From: Planctomycetota bacterium
Lineage (GTDB): Bacteria > Planctomycetota > Phycisphaerae > Phycisphaerales > SM1A02
Direction: 5' to 3'
Assembly (NCBI GenBank): GCA_027618565.1
Contig: JAQCEQ010000005.1
Span: 16,795 to 80,794, forward strand
Length of the DNA stretch: 64,000 nucleotides
Of the stretch, positions 1 to 8,531 are shown piece after piece (the first letter of the stretch is position 1; every line of letters begins with the position of its first letter). The translations under genes were made by a program, and so were the position numbers. The notes under the pieces were generated by a model, which saw only the letters and a program-made list of their open reading frames with translations, was not told where the DNA came from and searched no databases.

Positions 1-1
1 C

Positions 2-205
2 ACCAGCACCGACCGGGAACTGGACATTCGTTACGACCTCATGCTCAGCCTGGCCTCACAGGCTCGAGACGAGAAGAACGATGTCCTGGCGAAGGAGGCC
101 CAGGAGGCGGCTTCCACGATCATGCGAAAGGACATCGGTTTCCGCGACATCCGCCAGAAGCGCAAGGACATCGACGCGCTGCTGCGAGAACTCTCCGCCA
201 AGTAA
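2..205 (+). CDS. C-terminal end of an unidentified protein
   Basis: The window opens inside a plus-strand reading frame that stays open from base 2 to the TAA at 203-205, giving the last 67 residues of a protein whose start lies outside. The tail is charged and looks helical (it includes DIGFRDIRQKRKDID and ends LLRELSAK). This resembles the last helices of tetratricopeptide-type proteins, but no domain can be named from so short a piece. The kdsB start lies 2 bases after the stop, so the two genes are probably co-transcribed. Function unknown. Confidence 0.6.
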   Translation, partial: TSTDRELDIRYDLMLSLASQARDEKNDVLAKEAQEAASTIMRKDIGFRDIRQKRKDIDALLRELSAK

Positions 206-207
206 CC

Positions 208-960
208 GTGTCGCCGCCACCGATCCGAACCATCGCCGTCATTCCCGCCCGCATGGCCAGCACGCGGTTTCCCGGCAAGCCACTGGCCAGCAAGACGGGC
301 CGCCCCATGATCCAGCATGTGTTCGAGCGCGCCTCGCAGTGCCGCTCGATTTCCAGGGTCATCGTCGCCACCGACGACCGCCGCATCGAGCAGGCCGTGC
401 GCAGCTTTGGCGGCGAAGTGGTGATGACGAGCCCGGACCACGCCAACGGCACCAGCCGGATCGCGGAGGCGGTGAAGTCGATCGACTGCGATGTCGTCGT
501 CAACATCCAGGGCGACGAGCCAGAAGTGGAGCCGGGCATCGTGGATGCTGCGGTTGCCGCGCTCCTCGCGGACCCGACGGCCAGCGTGGCCACAGCGGCG
601 ACGCCATTCCGGCAGGGCGAGAACCCTGCGGATCCGCGCTTAGTCAAGGTCGTGGTCGGAGTGAATGCGCGGGCGCTCTACTTTTCGCGAGCGGCCATCC
701 CCTGCAACCGTGACCAACGCGCCGACGGCGTCTCGCCGCTGCGGCATATCGGGCTCTATGTGTACAGGCGCTCCTTCCTGGACATCTACATCACGCTTCG
801 CGAGACCCCGCTCGAGCGGACCGAGATGCTGGAGCAACTGCGGATCCTGGAGCACGGCTACGGCATCGCGGTCGCGATCGGCGACAGCACCGCGCAAGGG
901 ATCGACACGCCTGAGCAGTACGAAGCGTGGGCCAGCGGCTGGCTGGCGCGGCACGGCTGA
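208..960 (+). CDS. kdsB: 3-deoxy-manno-octulosonate cytidylyltransferase (CMP-Kdo synthetase)
   Basis: This enzyme activates Kdo with CTP to CMP-Kdo and pyrophosphate, the sugar donor for the inner core of lipopolysaccharide; it is cytosolic. The 250-residue length fits the family. The N-terminal nucleotide-binding signature IPARMASTRFPGKPL is near residues 12-26, NIQGDEPEV near 96-104, and the C-terminal part carries LRHIGLYVYRRSFL and ERTEMLEQLRILEHGY, all typical of KdsB. The start is GTG at 208, directly after the preceding stop, with no clear ribosome binding site. It implies an outer membrane with Kdo-containing glycolipid. The stop codon lies inside a short tandem repeat (946-984). Confidence 0.95.
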   Translation: MSPPPIRTIAVIPARMASTRFPGKPLASKTGRPMIQHVFERASQCRSISRVIVATDDRRIEQAVRSFGGEVVMTSPDHANGTSRIAEAVKSIDCDVVVNIQGDEPEVEPGIVDAAVAALLADPTASVATAATPFRQGENPADPRLVKVVVGVNARALYFSRAAIPCNRDQRADGVSPLRHIGLYVYRRSFLDIYITLRETPLERTEMLEQLRILEHGYGIAVAIGDSTAQGIDTPEQYEAWASGWLARHG

Positions 961-984
961 CTGCGCGGCACGGCTGACTGCGCG
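946..984. repeat. 17-bp tandem repeat at the kdsB 3' end
   Basis: The unit gcgcggcacggctgact occurs at 946-962 and again at 963-979, followed by the first five bases of a third copy. The first copy carries the kdsB stop codon and the second repeats it, so the duplication adds nothing to the protein. It lies in the 25-bp gap between two convergent genes and looks like replication slippage. Confidence 0.8.
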
Positions 985-985
985 A

Positions 986-3565
986 TCAGCGACCCGCCGC
1001 CGTGCCCTCAACGGGCGCTGCCTCGGCGGGCGCGTTCGCCTTGCTGATCCGATCCGACCAACGCTTGGCCATCGCGCGGCGGCCCTGCTTGGGCGATTCG
1101 CTGGCGATGGCGTCCAAGACTTCAATGGCCTCGGGGGCGTTCAATCGATCCAGCGCCTGACCAGCACTTTGGAAGCACGCATCCTCAGGGTCATTGAGGC
1201 ACTCGACCAAGACACCCACCACATGCGCCCGGTCCGGTCCCTCGGTGGGTGCCAGCCTTCCCAGCGCCTGCACCGCACGGCCGCGCTCGCGATCGGGCTC
1301 GCCACGCGCCGTCCTGACTTCCACGAACGGCAGCGCCTCGGAGATTCCCAGCGAGGCGCACGCTTCCATCGCCGCACATTCCAGGCTGCCCTGGCTGGTG
1401 CGCTCCTTGCAGAGGGCGACCAGCGCCGCGCGCAACTCGTCCTGCCCCTCCATCGAGGGCTTCCATCGCTCGATCGCCTCGCACGCCGCCACCCGCGCAG
1501 CGATTCCCTGGTCACTCTGGAGCAGCACCACCAGCTCGGGCAGCGCCTCGACGCCATGGTCTGCGCCATACGCCTCCACCGCTGCGGCGCGGACTCGCCC
1601 GCGATCGGGACGCGCGGCGAAGACGTGCGCGACGCCGACCTTGGCGGCATCGGTCGTCCCACGCCCCAAGCACTCGATCGCCTCGACACGCACTGAGTCA
1701 CGACGCACAGAATCGAGTGCGATGACCACGAGCGCCGCCGCGGTCGACTCCCCAAGCTCGGAAGAGATGGCTCGAATCGCCATGCGCTGTGAAGCGAGCG
1801 TGGACCCGCGCACCCCCTGCTCCACGAGCCACTCCTGTGGCATGGTGAGCGACAGCTGCTTGAGCACCGTGAGGCGCGGGTCGATTTCCACCATCGTCGG
1901 TGTGGACGCAAGCGCGATGTCGATGGTCGACGAGTTCTCCCGCATGTTCACCGTCCGCTCCACTACTTCTCCCGTGGATATGGTTACGCGGATCGGCAAC
2001 ATGAACCGGAAGGCCGGCGTGAATGGGTCGATGGGCTGCGTCTGCCTGAGCGCCATCGTCAGCGTTCCGCCGATTCCCTCGCCCGCTGCCCAGGTGGCGG
2101 TCGCCGCGATCTCGGGGCAACCCGGCCGCTGGCACCACTGGTCAAAGAACCACGCCAATTCCAGGCCGCTCACCTGTTCAAGCGCACGGCGGAAGTCACT
2201 GGTCTCGGTCGTGCCGAGGCCATGGCGATCCATGTACAGGTGCACGCCGTCAAAGAAGACCTGGTCGCCCAGCATCTCTCGCAGCATGTGGAGGATCGAC
2301 GCGCCCTTGGGGTATGGATTCGCGGCGCGCTCAAACGATGCCGGGCCGTTGAGGTTGATGCACATCGCCTCGTTGTTGGTGGCGACTCGATCGGCGCTCG
2401 CCACGCCAGCATTGTCGTAGAGCTCGTCAAAATAGCCGTCGTCGCCGTCTCTCGCCTCAAACCAGAGCGCTTCGCCGTAGGTCGCCCAGCCCTCGTTGAG
2501 CCAGATGTCGCGCCAGTCGTGGCAGGTGATGTAGTCGCCGGTCCACTGGTGGCAGAGCTCGTGGGAGATGAGCCCGTCCATGTCGCGCTCGGCGCGGCTG
2601 CGCTCATCCAGGACGGCGCCCTCCAGAAGCGTGGTGGCCGAAGTGTTTTCCATGCCACCAGAACCGAAGCCGCGGGCACACAATTGGTCATATCGATCCC
2701 ACGGGTACGGCACGCCAAAGGCCTGCTCGAAGACACCCATCATCGCGCCCGTTCGAGCAAAGGTCTCGCGGACATCGTCCCCCTGGCCGGGTCGCGCCCA
2801 CACGGTCATCGGCACGCCACCCGGTCCTGCCGGCAAGGCGGTCCGCTCAAACTCCCCACCGACCAGACTCACCAGGTAGATGACATGCGGCTTTGACTGG
2901 ACCCAGTGCCAAGTCTCCCGGTCGCCATCGACCGTGTGAGCCGCTAGACGCCCGTTTCCGCTCACCAGCACGCCGCGCGGCACGGACACCAGCAATTCCG
3001 TCGTCAGCCGCTCGTTAGGGGAGTCGTGGCACGGGAACCAGTACGAGTTCTCCTCGGCCTGACCCTGCGTGTGAAACTGCGCTGCAGTTCCCTCCCCAGG
3101 AGGCGAAAACACCATCCCCATTTCCGGATGCTCCACCCGGTAGGTGGTCACCAGCGTCATCTCGCCTCCAGGCGGCAGCGGGGCCGGGAACTTGACAGTG
3201 AGCTTGCGCCCGTCGTAGTCAAACGGGATCGATTGCCCCCCCTGCGTCGCCACTGACAGGTTCTTCAGGTTGACGGCATCCAGGGTGAGCGAGTCCACCG
3301 GGAGCCCCAGCGCCCGAACCGTCAACTCCTGCCGACCCTCAAACGACTCGCTCGCCAAGTCGTCCATGTCCACCGCCAGTTTCATGTGGAGGTAGTCCAC
3401 AAGCCGGTTCGGCGGCCAGGTCCGGATGTCCCTCCCGGTGGCGGGGTCGGCGATCGCGGGACGGTCGGCGGGTGGGGTCGGTGTCGGCGGATCATCGACG
3501 GCTGCCGCGGCCACCAGGCAGGCAAAAACAACCAGGGGGAAGGCGCATTGCGTGTTGTGCTTCAT
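986..3565 (-). CDS. Secreted M1-family zinc aminopeptidase with C-terminal HEAT-like region
   Basis: This is a gluzincin metallopeptidase that removes N-terminal residues from peptides, probably in the periplasm. With the ATG at 3565 the protein has 859 residues and begins MKHNTQCAFPLVVFACLVAAAA, a convincing signal peptide; the longer frame upstream would spoil it. The exopeptidase motif GGMEN is near residue 303, the zinc motif HELCH near 335-339, and the third ligand is Glu358 in LNEGWATY, the correct HEXXH-18-E spacing. After the peptidase part, about 250 residues of alanine/glutamate-rich helices look like HEAT/armadillo repeats. It converges on kdsB. Family assignment is sure; substrate unknown. 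Confidence 0.92.
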   Translation of the reverse strand: MKHNTQCAFPLVVFACLVAAAAVDDPPTPTPPADRPAIADPATGRDIRTWPPNRLVDYLHMKLAVDMDDLASESFEGRQELTVRALGLPVDSLTLDAVNLKNLSVATQGGQSIPFDYDGRKLTVKFPAPLPPGGEMTLVTTYRVEHPEMGMVFSPPGEGTAAQFHTQGQAEENSYWFPCHDSPNERLTTELLVSVPRGVLVSGNGRLAAHTVDGDRETWHWVQSKPHVIYLVSLVGGEFERTALPAGPGGVPMTVWARPGQGDDVRETFARTGAMMGVFEQAFGVPYPWDRYDQLCARGFGSGGMENTSATTLLEGAVLDERSRAERDMDGLISHELCHQWTGDYITCHDWRDIWLNEGWATYGEALWFEARDGDDGYFDELYDNAGVASADRVATNNEAMCINLNGPASFERAANPYPKGASILHMLREMLGDQVFFDGVHLYMDRHGLGTTETSDFRRALEQVSGLELAWFFDQWCQRPGCPEIAATATWAAGEGIGGTLTMALRQTQPIDPFTPAFRFMLPIRVTISTGEVVERTVNMRENSSTIDIALASTPTMVEIDPRLTVLKQLSLTMPQEWLVEQGVRGSTLASQRMAIRAISSELGESTAAALVVIALDSVRRDSVRVEAIECLGRGTTDAAKVGVAHVFAARPDRGRVRAAAVEAYGADHGVEALPELVVLLQSDQGIAARVAACEAIERWKPSMEGQDELRAALVALCKERTSQGSLECAAMEACASLGISEALPFVEVRTARGEPDRERGRAVQALGRLAPTEGPDRAHVVGVLVECLNDPEDACFQSAGQALDRLNAPEAIEVLDAIASESPKQGRRAMAKRWSDRISKANAPAEAAPVEGTAAGR

Positions 3566-3657
3566 GGCGATGAAATCCGTGGCCGAGGTGGTGCCGGCTC
3601 GTGCAAGTCGTGGCGATCCGGCTTGCATCGCCACCCCCGATCAGGATAGGCTCCGTT

Positions 3658-5568
3658 ATGCCCCACTCGGAGCCCCAGCAATCGAACTCGGACCGGGAAT
3701 CGTCGTCCTCCGAAGGATTCTTGGCACAATTTGGTTCTGCGGAACTTGGCTCCGAGCACTACTCCCCAATTCCCACGGGGTATGTCACTGGTCGAACCAA
3801 GTTTGTCGTCGTGATCGGCACCGTCATGAGCGGTCTGGGGAAGGGAATTTTTGCCTCGAGCCTCGCCAAGCTCCTCCACGACAAGGGACTGAGCGTCGCC
3901 CCGATCAAGATGGAGGGCTATCTCAACATCGACTCCGGGACGCTCAACCCCTACCGCCACGGCGAAGTGTTCGTGCTCGATGACGGCATGGAGACCGACA
4001 TGGACCTGGGGACCTACGAGCGGTTGCTGGACGAAGACCTCTCAGGCCGAAACTTCGTGACGGCTGGCCAGATCTACACCAGGATCCTGGAGCGCGAGCG
4101 ACGCGGCGGCTACCTGGGGCGCGATGTCCAGATGATCCCCCATGTCACGGGCGAGGTGAAGTTCAAGCTGCGCGAGCTGGCCATGCGGCCCGGCGCCGGG
4201 ACGCCCAAGGGCAAGCAGGCCGATGTCGTCTTCGTGGAAGTCGGCGGGACCGCCGGCGATTACGAGAACGGCTTCTACATCGAGGCGCTCCGCCAGCTCG
4301 CGTTCGAGGAAGGCGAAGGCTCCACCTGCTTCGTCGCCCTCACCTACATCATCGAACCGTCGATCCTTGGCGAGCAGAAGAGCAAGGCGGCACAACTGGG
4401 CATCAAGCGGCTCATGGAAGCAGGCATCCAGCCCCAGTTCGTCGCCTGCCGGGCGCGACATCCCGTCACCGAGAAGGTGATGGAGAAGATCGCCATGTTC
4501 AGCAACGTGCCCACGCGCCGCGTGTTCTCCATGCACGACCGAGAGAGCATCTATGTGATCCCCGACGCCATGCGCGACGGCGGCCTGGACCGGGAAATCC
4601 TCTCCATGCTCGGGCTGCACGACCGTGTGAATGCCACCCACGAGGATCGCGCTCGCCGCGAATGGAGTGCCTTCACGTCGCGCCTGACGGGCCCGCGAGA
4701 CCACAAGGTGACGATTGGCATTGCCGGCAAGTACACCAGCCTGCGGGACGCCTACGCCTCCATCGACAAGGCGATCGAGCACTGCGGCGTGGCGCTGGGC
4801 GCCGATGTGGATGTGCGGTGGCTGGAGACCAGCGACATCACCTCGGCCGCGTCCACGAAGAAGACGCTGTTCGGCATCGACGCCCTGATCGTCCCCGGCG
4901 GCTTCGGGAGCCGCGGGGTCGAGGGCAAGATCCTCGCCGTTCAGCACGCGCGCGAGGAACGCATTCCGTTCCTGGGGATCTGCCTGGGATTCCAGATGGC
5001 GGTCATCGAATTCGCGCAAAACGTCGCCGGCATGGCGGGCGCGCACTCCACCGAGTTCGCCGCATCACGCCCATTCCCGGTGATCTCGGAACTCCCCGAA
5101 CAGAAGAAACTTGAAGGCATCATGGGGGGCACGATGCGATTGGGCGCGCAGGACATCGACATCGTCGATGGCTCGCTCGCCGCATTCCTCTACGGAGCCG
5201 CGCAAGGCAAGCCCAGCGCGCCAAGCGTTCGCGAGCGGTTCCGCCACCGCTTCGAAGTGGAGCCGAAGTTCATCGATCTGCTCACCAACGCCGGCATGAT
5301 CTTCAGCGGACGCCATCCCAAGCATCCCATCATGCAGATGCTGGAGCTCCCGCTCTCGATGCACCCGTACTTCATCGGCGGCCAGTTCCACCCGGAGCTC
5401 ACCAGCCGCCCAATCCATCCCCAGCCGCTCTTCATGGGGCTCATCGCAGCGGCCATCGCACGACACACGCCGGAATTTGCGGCGAGCACGCTTGGGCGTC
5501 GCTGGGTCCGGACCAACGCGGCGACCAGCGGCTCGGAGCGCAATGGTGCGGCCGCTGGCGCACGGTGA
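3658..5568 (+). CDS. pyrG: CTP synthase (divergent)
   Basis: This enzyme makes CTP from UTP, ATP and glutamine, the last step of pyrimidine nucleotide synthesis. The ATG at 3658 gives 636 residues, against about 545 for E. coli PyrG; roughly 46 extra residues precede the synthetase domain. The P-loop reads GTVMSGLGKG (residues ~54-63) where most PyrG have GGVVSSLGKG, and KMEGYLNIDSGTLNP replaces KLDPYINVDPGTMSP. The metal-binding METDMDLG and EVGGTAGD segments are kept. The glutaminase domain has the nucleophile in LGICLGFQ and the His/Glu pair in QFHPEL, so it should be active. It is divergent from the aminopeptidase. No ribosome binding site is seen. Confidence 0.93.
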   Translation: MPHSEPQQSNSDRESSSSEGFLAQFGSAELGSEHYSPIPTGYVTGRTKFVVVIGTVMSGLGKGIFASSLAKLLHDKGLSVAPIKMEGYLNIDSGTLNPYRHGEVFVLDDGMETDMDLGTYERLLDEDLSGRNFVTAGQIYTRILERERRGGYLGRDVQMIPHVTGEVKFKLRELAMRPGAGTPKGKQADVVFVEVGGTAGDYENGFYIEALRQLAFEEGEGSTCFVALTYIIEPSILGEQKSKAAQLGIKRLMEAGIQPQFVACRARHPVTEKVMEKIAMFSNVPTRRVFSMHDRESIYVIPDAMRDGGLDREILSMLGLHDRVNATHEDRARREWSAFTSRLTGPRDHKVTIGIAGKYTSLRDAYASIDKAIEHCGVALGADVDVRWLETSDITSAASTKKTLFGIDALIVPGGFGSRGVEGKILAVQHAREERIPFLGICLGFQMAVIEFAQNVAGMAGAHSTEFAASRPFPVISELPEQKKLEGIMGGTMRLGAQDIDIVDGSLAAFLYGAAQGKPSAPSVRERFRHRFEVEPKFIDLLTNAGMIFSGRHPKHPIMQMLELPLSMHPYFIGGQFHPELTSRPIHPQPLFMGLIAAAIARHTPEFAASTLGRRWVRTNAATSGSERNGAAAGAR

Positions 5569-5621
5569 TCGACACGCGTATCATTCCCCTTCGTCATTAC
5601 TCCGTGCGTTTCCACTCGTAC

Positions 5622-5695
5622 GCCGATGTAGCTCAGCTGGTTAGAGCGAGGGATTCATAAGCCCTAGGTCGGCGGTTCGAATCCGCCCATCGGCA
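5622..5695 (+). tRNA. tRNA with CAU anticodon (elongator Met or Ile2)
   Basis: The cloverleaf folds well: acceptor arms gccgatg/catcggc, D-arm gctc/gagc, T-arm ggcgg/ccgcc around ttcgaat, and anticodon loop TTCATAA with CAT at positions 34-36. The last pair of the anticodon stem is an A-G mismatch. The first acceptor pair is G:C, so it is not the initiator, which normally has an unpaired first position. It is either elongator tRNA-Met or the tRNA-Ile whose C34 is changed to lysidine; the two cannot be told apart with certainty here. CCA is not encoded. Confidence 0.93.
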
Positions 5696-5879
5696 TTGCC
5701 TGTTTTCACCAGCGGCAGAAGTCAAAACCTTCTCCGCGAGAATGTCGCCCGCGAGGTAACTTCGTCCGCCATTGCCGACTGCGCCGGTCGTTGCGAACTC
5801 TTGATTGACAAGGACCAGCGAATCGTTCTGCACAAACTGTCCGCCCGTGTTGTGGAACCCCAGAAACCTCTTTCAACAA

Positions 5880-5953
5880 CGCCCGACGACGGGCTCGAAC
5901 CGTCGACCTCCAGTTTAGGAAACCGGTGCTCTATCCAACTGAGCTAGTCGGGC
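5880..5953 (-). tRNA. tRNA-Arg (CCU anticodon)
   Basis: Read on the minus strand, the acceptor arms GCCCGAC/GTCGGGC, D-arm GCTC/GAGC, anticodon stem CCGGT/ACTGG with loop TTCCTAA, and T-arm GACGG/CCGTC around TTCGAGC form a complete cloverleaf. The anticodon CCT reads AGG arginine codons. The tRNA begins 19 bases after the stop of the small ORF at 5973-6107 and may be co-transcribed with it from the TATACT promoter near 6130. Confidence 0.95.
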
Positions 5954-5972
5954 AACCGAGCGAGCCGAGCGG

Positions 5973-6107
5973 TCAGTCGTCGACGGCATCGCTCAGGGTG
6001 TAGCGCGGGGCGCGACCGCGGTCAGCCTTCGCCTGCACGAAGTAGACGATGCACCAGCCGGTGAGGAGCACGACCCAACCAAGATTCGCAAAGAGGACGC
6101 CTGCCAT
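5973..6107 (-). CDS. Small 44-residue single-pass membrane protein
   Basis: An ATG at 6107 opens a 44-codon frame closed by TGA at 5973. The predicted protein has a hydrophobic stretch from residue ~4 to 24 (VLFANLGWVVLLTGWCIVYFV), then a basic segment (QAKADRGRAPRYTLSD), consistent with one membrane helix and a cytosolic tail. A TATACT hexamer lies 19 bases upstream of the start, but there is no strong Shine-Dalgarno site. tRNA-Arg(CCU) follows 19 bases downstream on the same strand. The amphipathic layout and promoter support a real small gene; homology is not testable here and the function is unknown. Confidence 0.55.
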   Translation of the reverse strand: MAGVLFANLGWVVLLTGWCIVYFVQAKADRGRAPRYTLSDAVDD

Positions 6108-6126
6108 GGTGTTTTCCGAGAGGGTC

Positions 6127-6132
6127 AGTATA
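6127..6132 (-). promoter_or_regulatory. Candidate -10 element for the 44-aa ORF and tRNA-Arg(CCU)
   Basis: On the minus strand this is TATACT within ACCGCTATACTG. The same 12 bases occur before tRNA-Ile at 22079-22090, which supports a promoter role. No good -35 hexamer is seen at the usual distance. Confidence 0.5.
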
Positions 6133-6180
6133 GCGGTTGCACGGCAGCGGCCGGGGCAACGGCCGCCGCGACGGTGACGA

Positions 6181-8514
6181 CTACGGCCCCACCGGACACT
6201 GCGTCGGCGCGGGTCCCGCGGGTGCGGGTGAGCCGTCCTCCGACCAGAGGTTGGCGTAGGCCGCCGTCACATCGTCGCCGGGAACCGACGCGTCTTCGAT
6301 GCTCCATGCCTGCACAAAGTGGCTCGGTCGATGCTTCCATCCCGACGCATAGAGCCGGTGCATCGGATCTGGCGATCCCGCGGCCGCCAGTGCCGCAGCC
6401 TGCGCGGCCCACCACGGCCTGGAGAAACCCTGCTCGCTGAAGGCCTCGACCGGGCGCCACATCGTGCCATCCCACGCCTCCACCCAAGTGTGGTTGCCCG
6501 TCTTCTCCAGCCACAAGGGCGTCCCCGCCAGCCTGGCCGGAATCCCACCCGTGCGCAGTGCGTCCGCAAGCATCACGCTGAGCCCCGTGCACGACGCGTA
6601 CCCGGCATCGCGGCTCTCGTAGGGACTCTGATTGCTCTTGGGGCGCTTGGTGGCGTGGTAGACCACATTCTGGTCCTTGAACACAAGTTGGTTCAGCGCC
6701 AGCGCAACCTGTTCGATTGAATCCGGTGCCTGCGTCGTCGCGAAGAATCGCTCGTAGTAGTCCTTGCGCCACTGGTCTCGACGCTCGTTGACATGCGCGT
6801 AGGGCATCACTGCATCCAGCCACAATTCCACCGGGATGTCCTTGCTCCACTTGCTCTCGCGGCGCGTGCGCAGTGCATAGTCCAGGTGTTCGACAAGCAT
6901 CTCCGCGCGCAGCGACACCAGGTCTCGCTCTGGCATGTTGGCCACCAGGAATCCCGCGGCCTCGGGTGCAAGCGGGTCGGTGGCAGCAGCATCCAGCGCG
7001 TGCTCCAGGTACGCGGCGATCTCCCCCTGATTGGCTTCGGCCATGCTGAATGCCTTGACCAGGTCGCCGCGATACGCCGCCGGGAACTTGGACGAGAGCT
7101 CGAGCAGCGATCCCCACGATGGCACGGCCGCGCGAGCCACCTGGACCGCCGAGTCATCCGCGATCACGATGGTCCGACGCTCCCCTGCCGGCAGGTCCGT
7201 GAGTCCCCGGAACACCACGAAATCGTCCGCGACCAAAGGATCTGCCAGTCCTCCTGCGTCCACCACTCGCGGAGCGGCAATCCTCCGCGGCAGGAACACC
7301 GCGGGCGGCTTCTCCAGGGTCGCGCCCCCCGGCGCGAAAACCGTGACCCGCATCTCGCTGCCGCGATCGTCGATTTCGCTGTCCCACACTTTCCCGCCGC
7401 GCGATAGTCGCGCATCACGATCGGGGCGGCCATAGAACGCCACGCCATCGCGATCCCAGAGGCGCCCAAGGTGCGCCATGACCTGCTCTCGGCTCCAGTC
7501 GCTGGGGAGCGCCGCGCCCGCGGTGCGAAACAACGCATTCGGATCGTCCTTGCCAAAGCCTGGCACCGACGCCTTCGACGAGCCGGGGACATCGCGGTCA
7601 AGCGCCTCGAGAATCATCTGGTTGTTGAGCCAGAACGCTTCGTGGAGCGAGTATCGACCCGGGTCCGCGAAGAACCAGTCCTTGGTCCCCCACCCACCAT
7701 GCCCCGCCCAGGTGACCACGGTGTAGCCGACCAGCTGGTCAAAGCCGGCGGTTTCACCCATCAGCGCCAGCGCCAGCGCATCGGGACCATTCACATGTCC
7801 AAGCAGGCAATTCCCCGCAGCGAGGAAGACCTTGGGCTTGCGCGACTCGATGGGGTGCAGGCCACCCTTGCGGTCTACGCCCACCACGCTGCCGTCGCGA
7901 GGTTGCAACGAACCCGCGGGGAATGAGTACCCCATCTCCCAGCCACCCTCGGTCGCGTGGCCGCTGGTCATCATGAAGTCCGGCTGGATCGAGTTGAAGG
8001 CAGCCACCAGGTCGGTCGTCGTGTCCGTCTCGCCGCGCGTGGTGGCCACGGCGCCATCGGCCGACTTCGTGGTCCGCTCTCCAGCGGCACCTTCGTTGAA
8101 CCAACACCCCGATGTGAATCGATCCAGGGGAATCCCTGTGCCGCCAAACCCGACGCGCACCGAAATCGGTTCCGTCGTCGAAGCCAGCCGCATCGCATCC
8201 GCGGGCGATCGGCCCGTGACGATCCCCCACCTTGTGTCGCACCACAGGTCGGCATCCAGAGCGCGCGTCAGTTGGTGGATGTCTGCAACGAACTCGCGCC
8301 CCGACTGGTCCGGCTTGGAGACGAACACGGTGTACCTGGGCATCGTGGAGGCCAGTGCCGCACGGACACCCTCGGCGCCGCTCTCGCCCCACACAACGAT
8401 GTCCGCGGCGGGAGCCATTGACTCCGCAACCGCTCGCCATGCGGGGTCAGCCATGACCTCCTGCGTGGCCACGACGGTGGGAGGAGAACCAAGGGCAAGC
8501 AGGACGCTGAGCAT
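6181..8514 (-). CDS. Large protein with caspase-fold-like N-terminal region and transglutaminase-like C-terminal domain
   Basis: The 777-residue protein starts at ATG 8514 with a short hydrophobic leader (MLSVLLALGSPPTVVA). The first ~350 residues include SGHATEGGWEMGY (His186) and VFLAAGNCLLG (Cys236), a spacing like the His-Cys dyad of clan CD peptidases such as gingipains. Near residues 640-690 there is a second catalytic-looking set: YASCTGLSVMLADAL (Cys), GNHTWVEAW (His) and WDGTMW (Asp), the transglutaminase/protein-glutaminase triad. It may therefore hydrolyse or cross-link peptides outside the cytosol. It diverges from trmL with about 17 bases between start codons. Both domain calls rest on motifs only; the second is safer than the first. 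Confidence 0.7.
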   Translation of the reverse strand: MLSVLLALGSPPTVVATQEVMADPAWRAVAESMAPAADIVVWGESGAEGVRAALASTMPRYTVFVSKPDQSGREFVADIHQLTRALDADLWCDTRWGIVTGRSPADAMRLASTTEPISVRVGFGGTGIPLDRFTSGCWFNEGAAGERTTKSADGAVATTRGETDTTTDLVAAFNSIQPDFMMTSGHATEGGWEMGYSFPAGSLQPRDGSVVGVDRKGGLHPIESRKPKVFLAAGNCLLGHVNGPDALALALMGETAGFDQLVGYTVVTWAGHGGWGTKDWFFADPGRYSLHEAFWLNNQMILEALDRDVPGSSKASVPGFGKDDPNALFRTAGAALPSDWSREQVMAHLGRLWDRDGVAFYGRPDRDARLSRGGKVWDSEIDDRGSEMRVTVFAPGGATLEKPPAVFLPRRIAAPRVVDAGGLADPLVADDFVVFRGLTDLPAGERRTIVIADDSAVQVARAAVPSWGSLLELSSKFPAAYRGDLVKAFSMAEANQGEIAAYLEHALDAAATDPLAPEAAGFLVANMPERDLVSLRAEMLVEHLDYALRTRRESKWSKDIPVELWLDAVMPYAHVNERRDQWRKDYYERFFATTQAPDSIEQVALALNQLVFKDQNVVYHATKRPKSNQSPYESRDAGYASCTGLSVMLADALRTGGIPARLAGTPLWLEKTGNHTWVEAWDGTMWRPVEAFSEQGFSRPWWAAQAAALAAAGSPDPMHRLYASGWKHRPSHFVQAWSIEDASVPGDDVTAAYANLWSEDGSPAPAGPAPTQCPVGP

Positions 8515-8531
8515 TGGACGAGAATAGTGCC

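Noticed and set aside
5633..5695. Reading frame giving ADSNRRPRAYESLALTS on the minus strand
   Set aside because: It is the antisense translation of the CAU tRNA, a well-known spurious peptide; the tRNA explains it.
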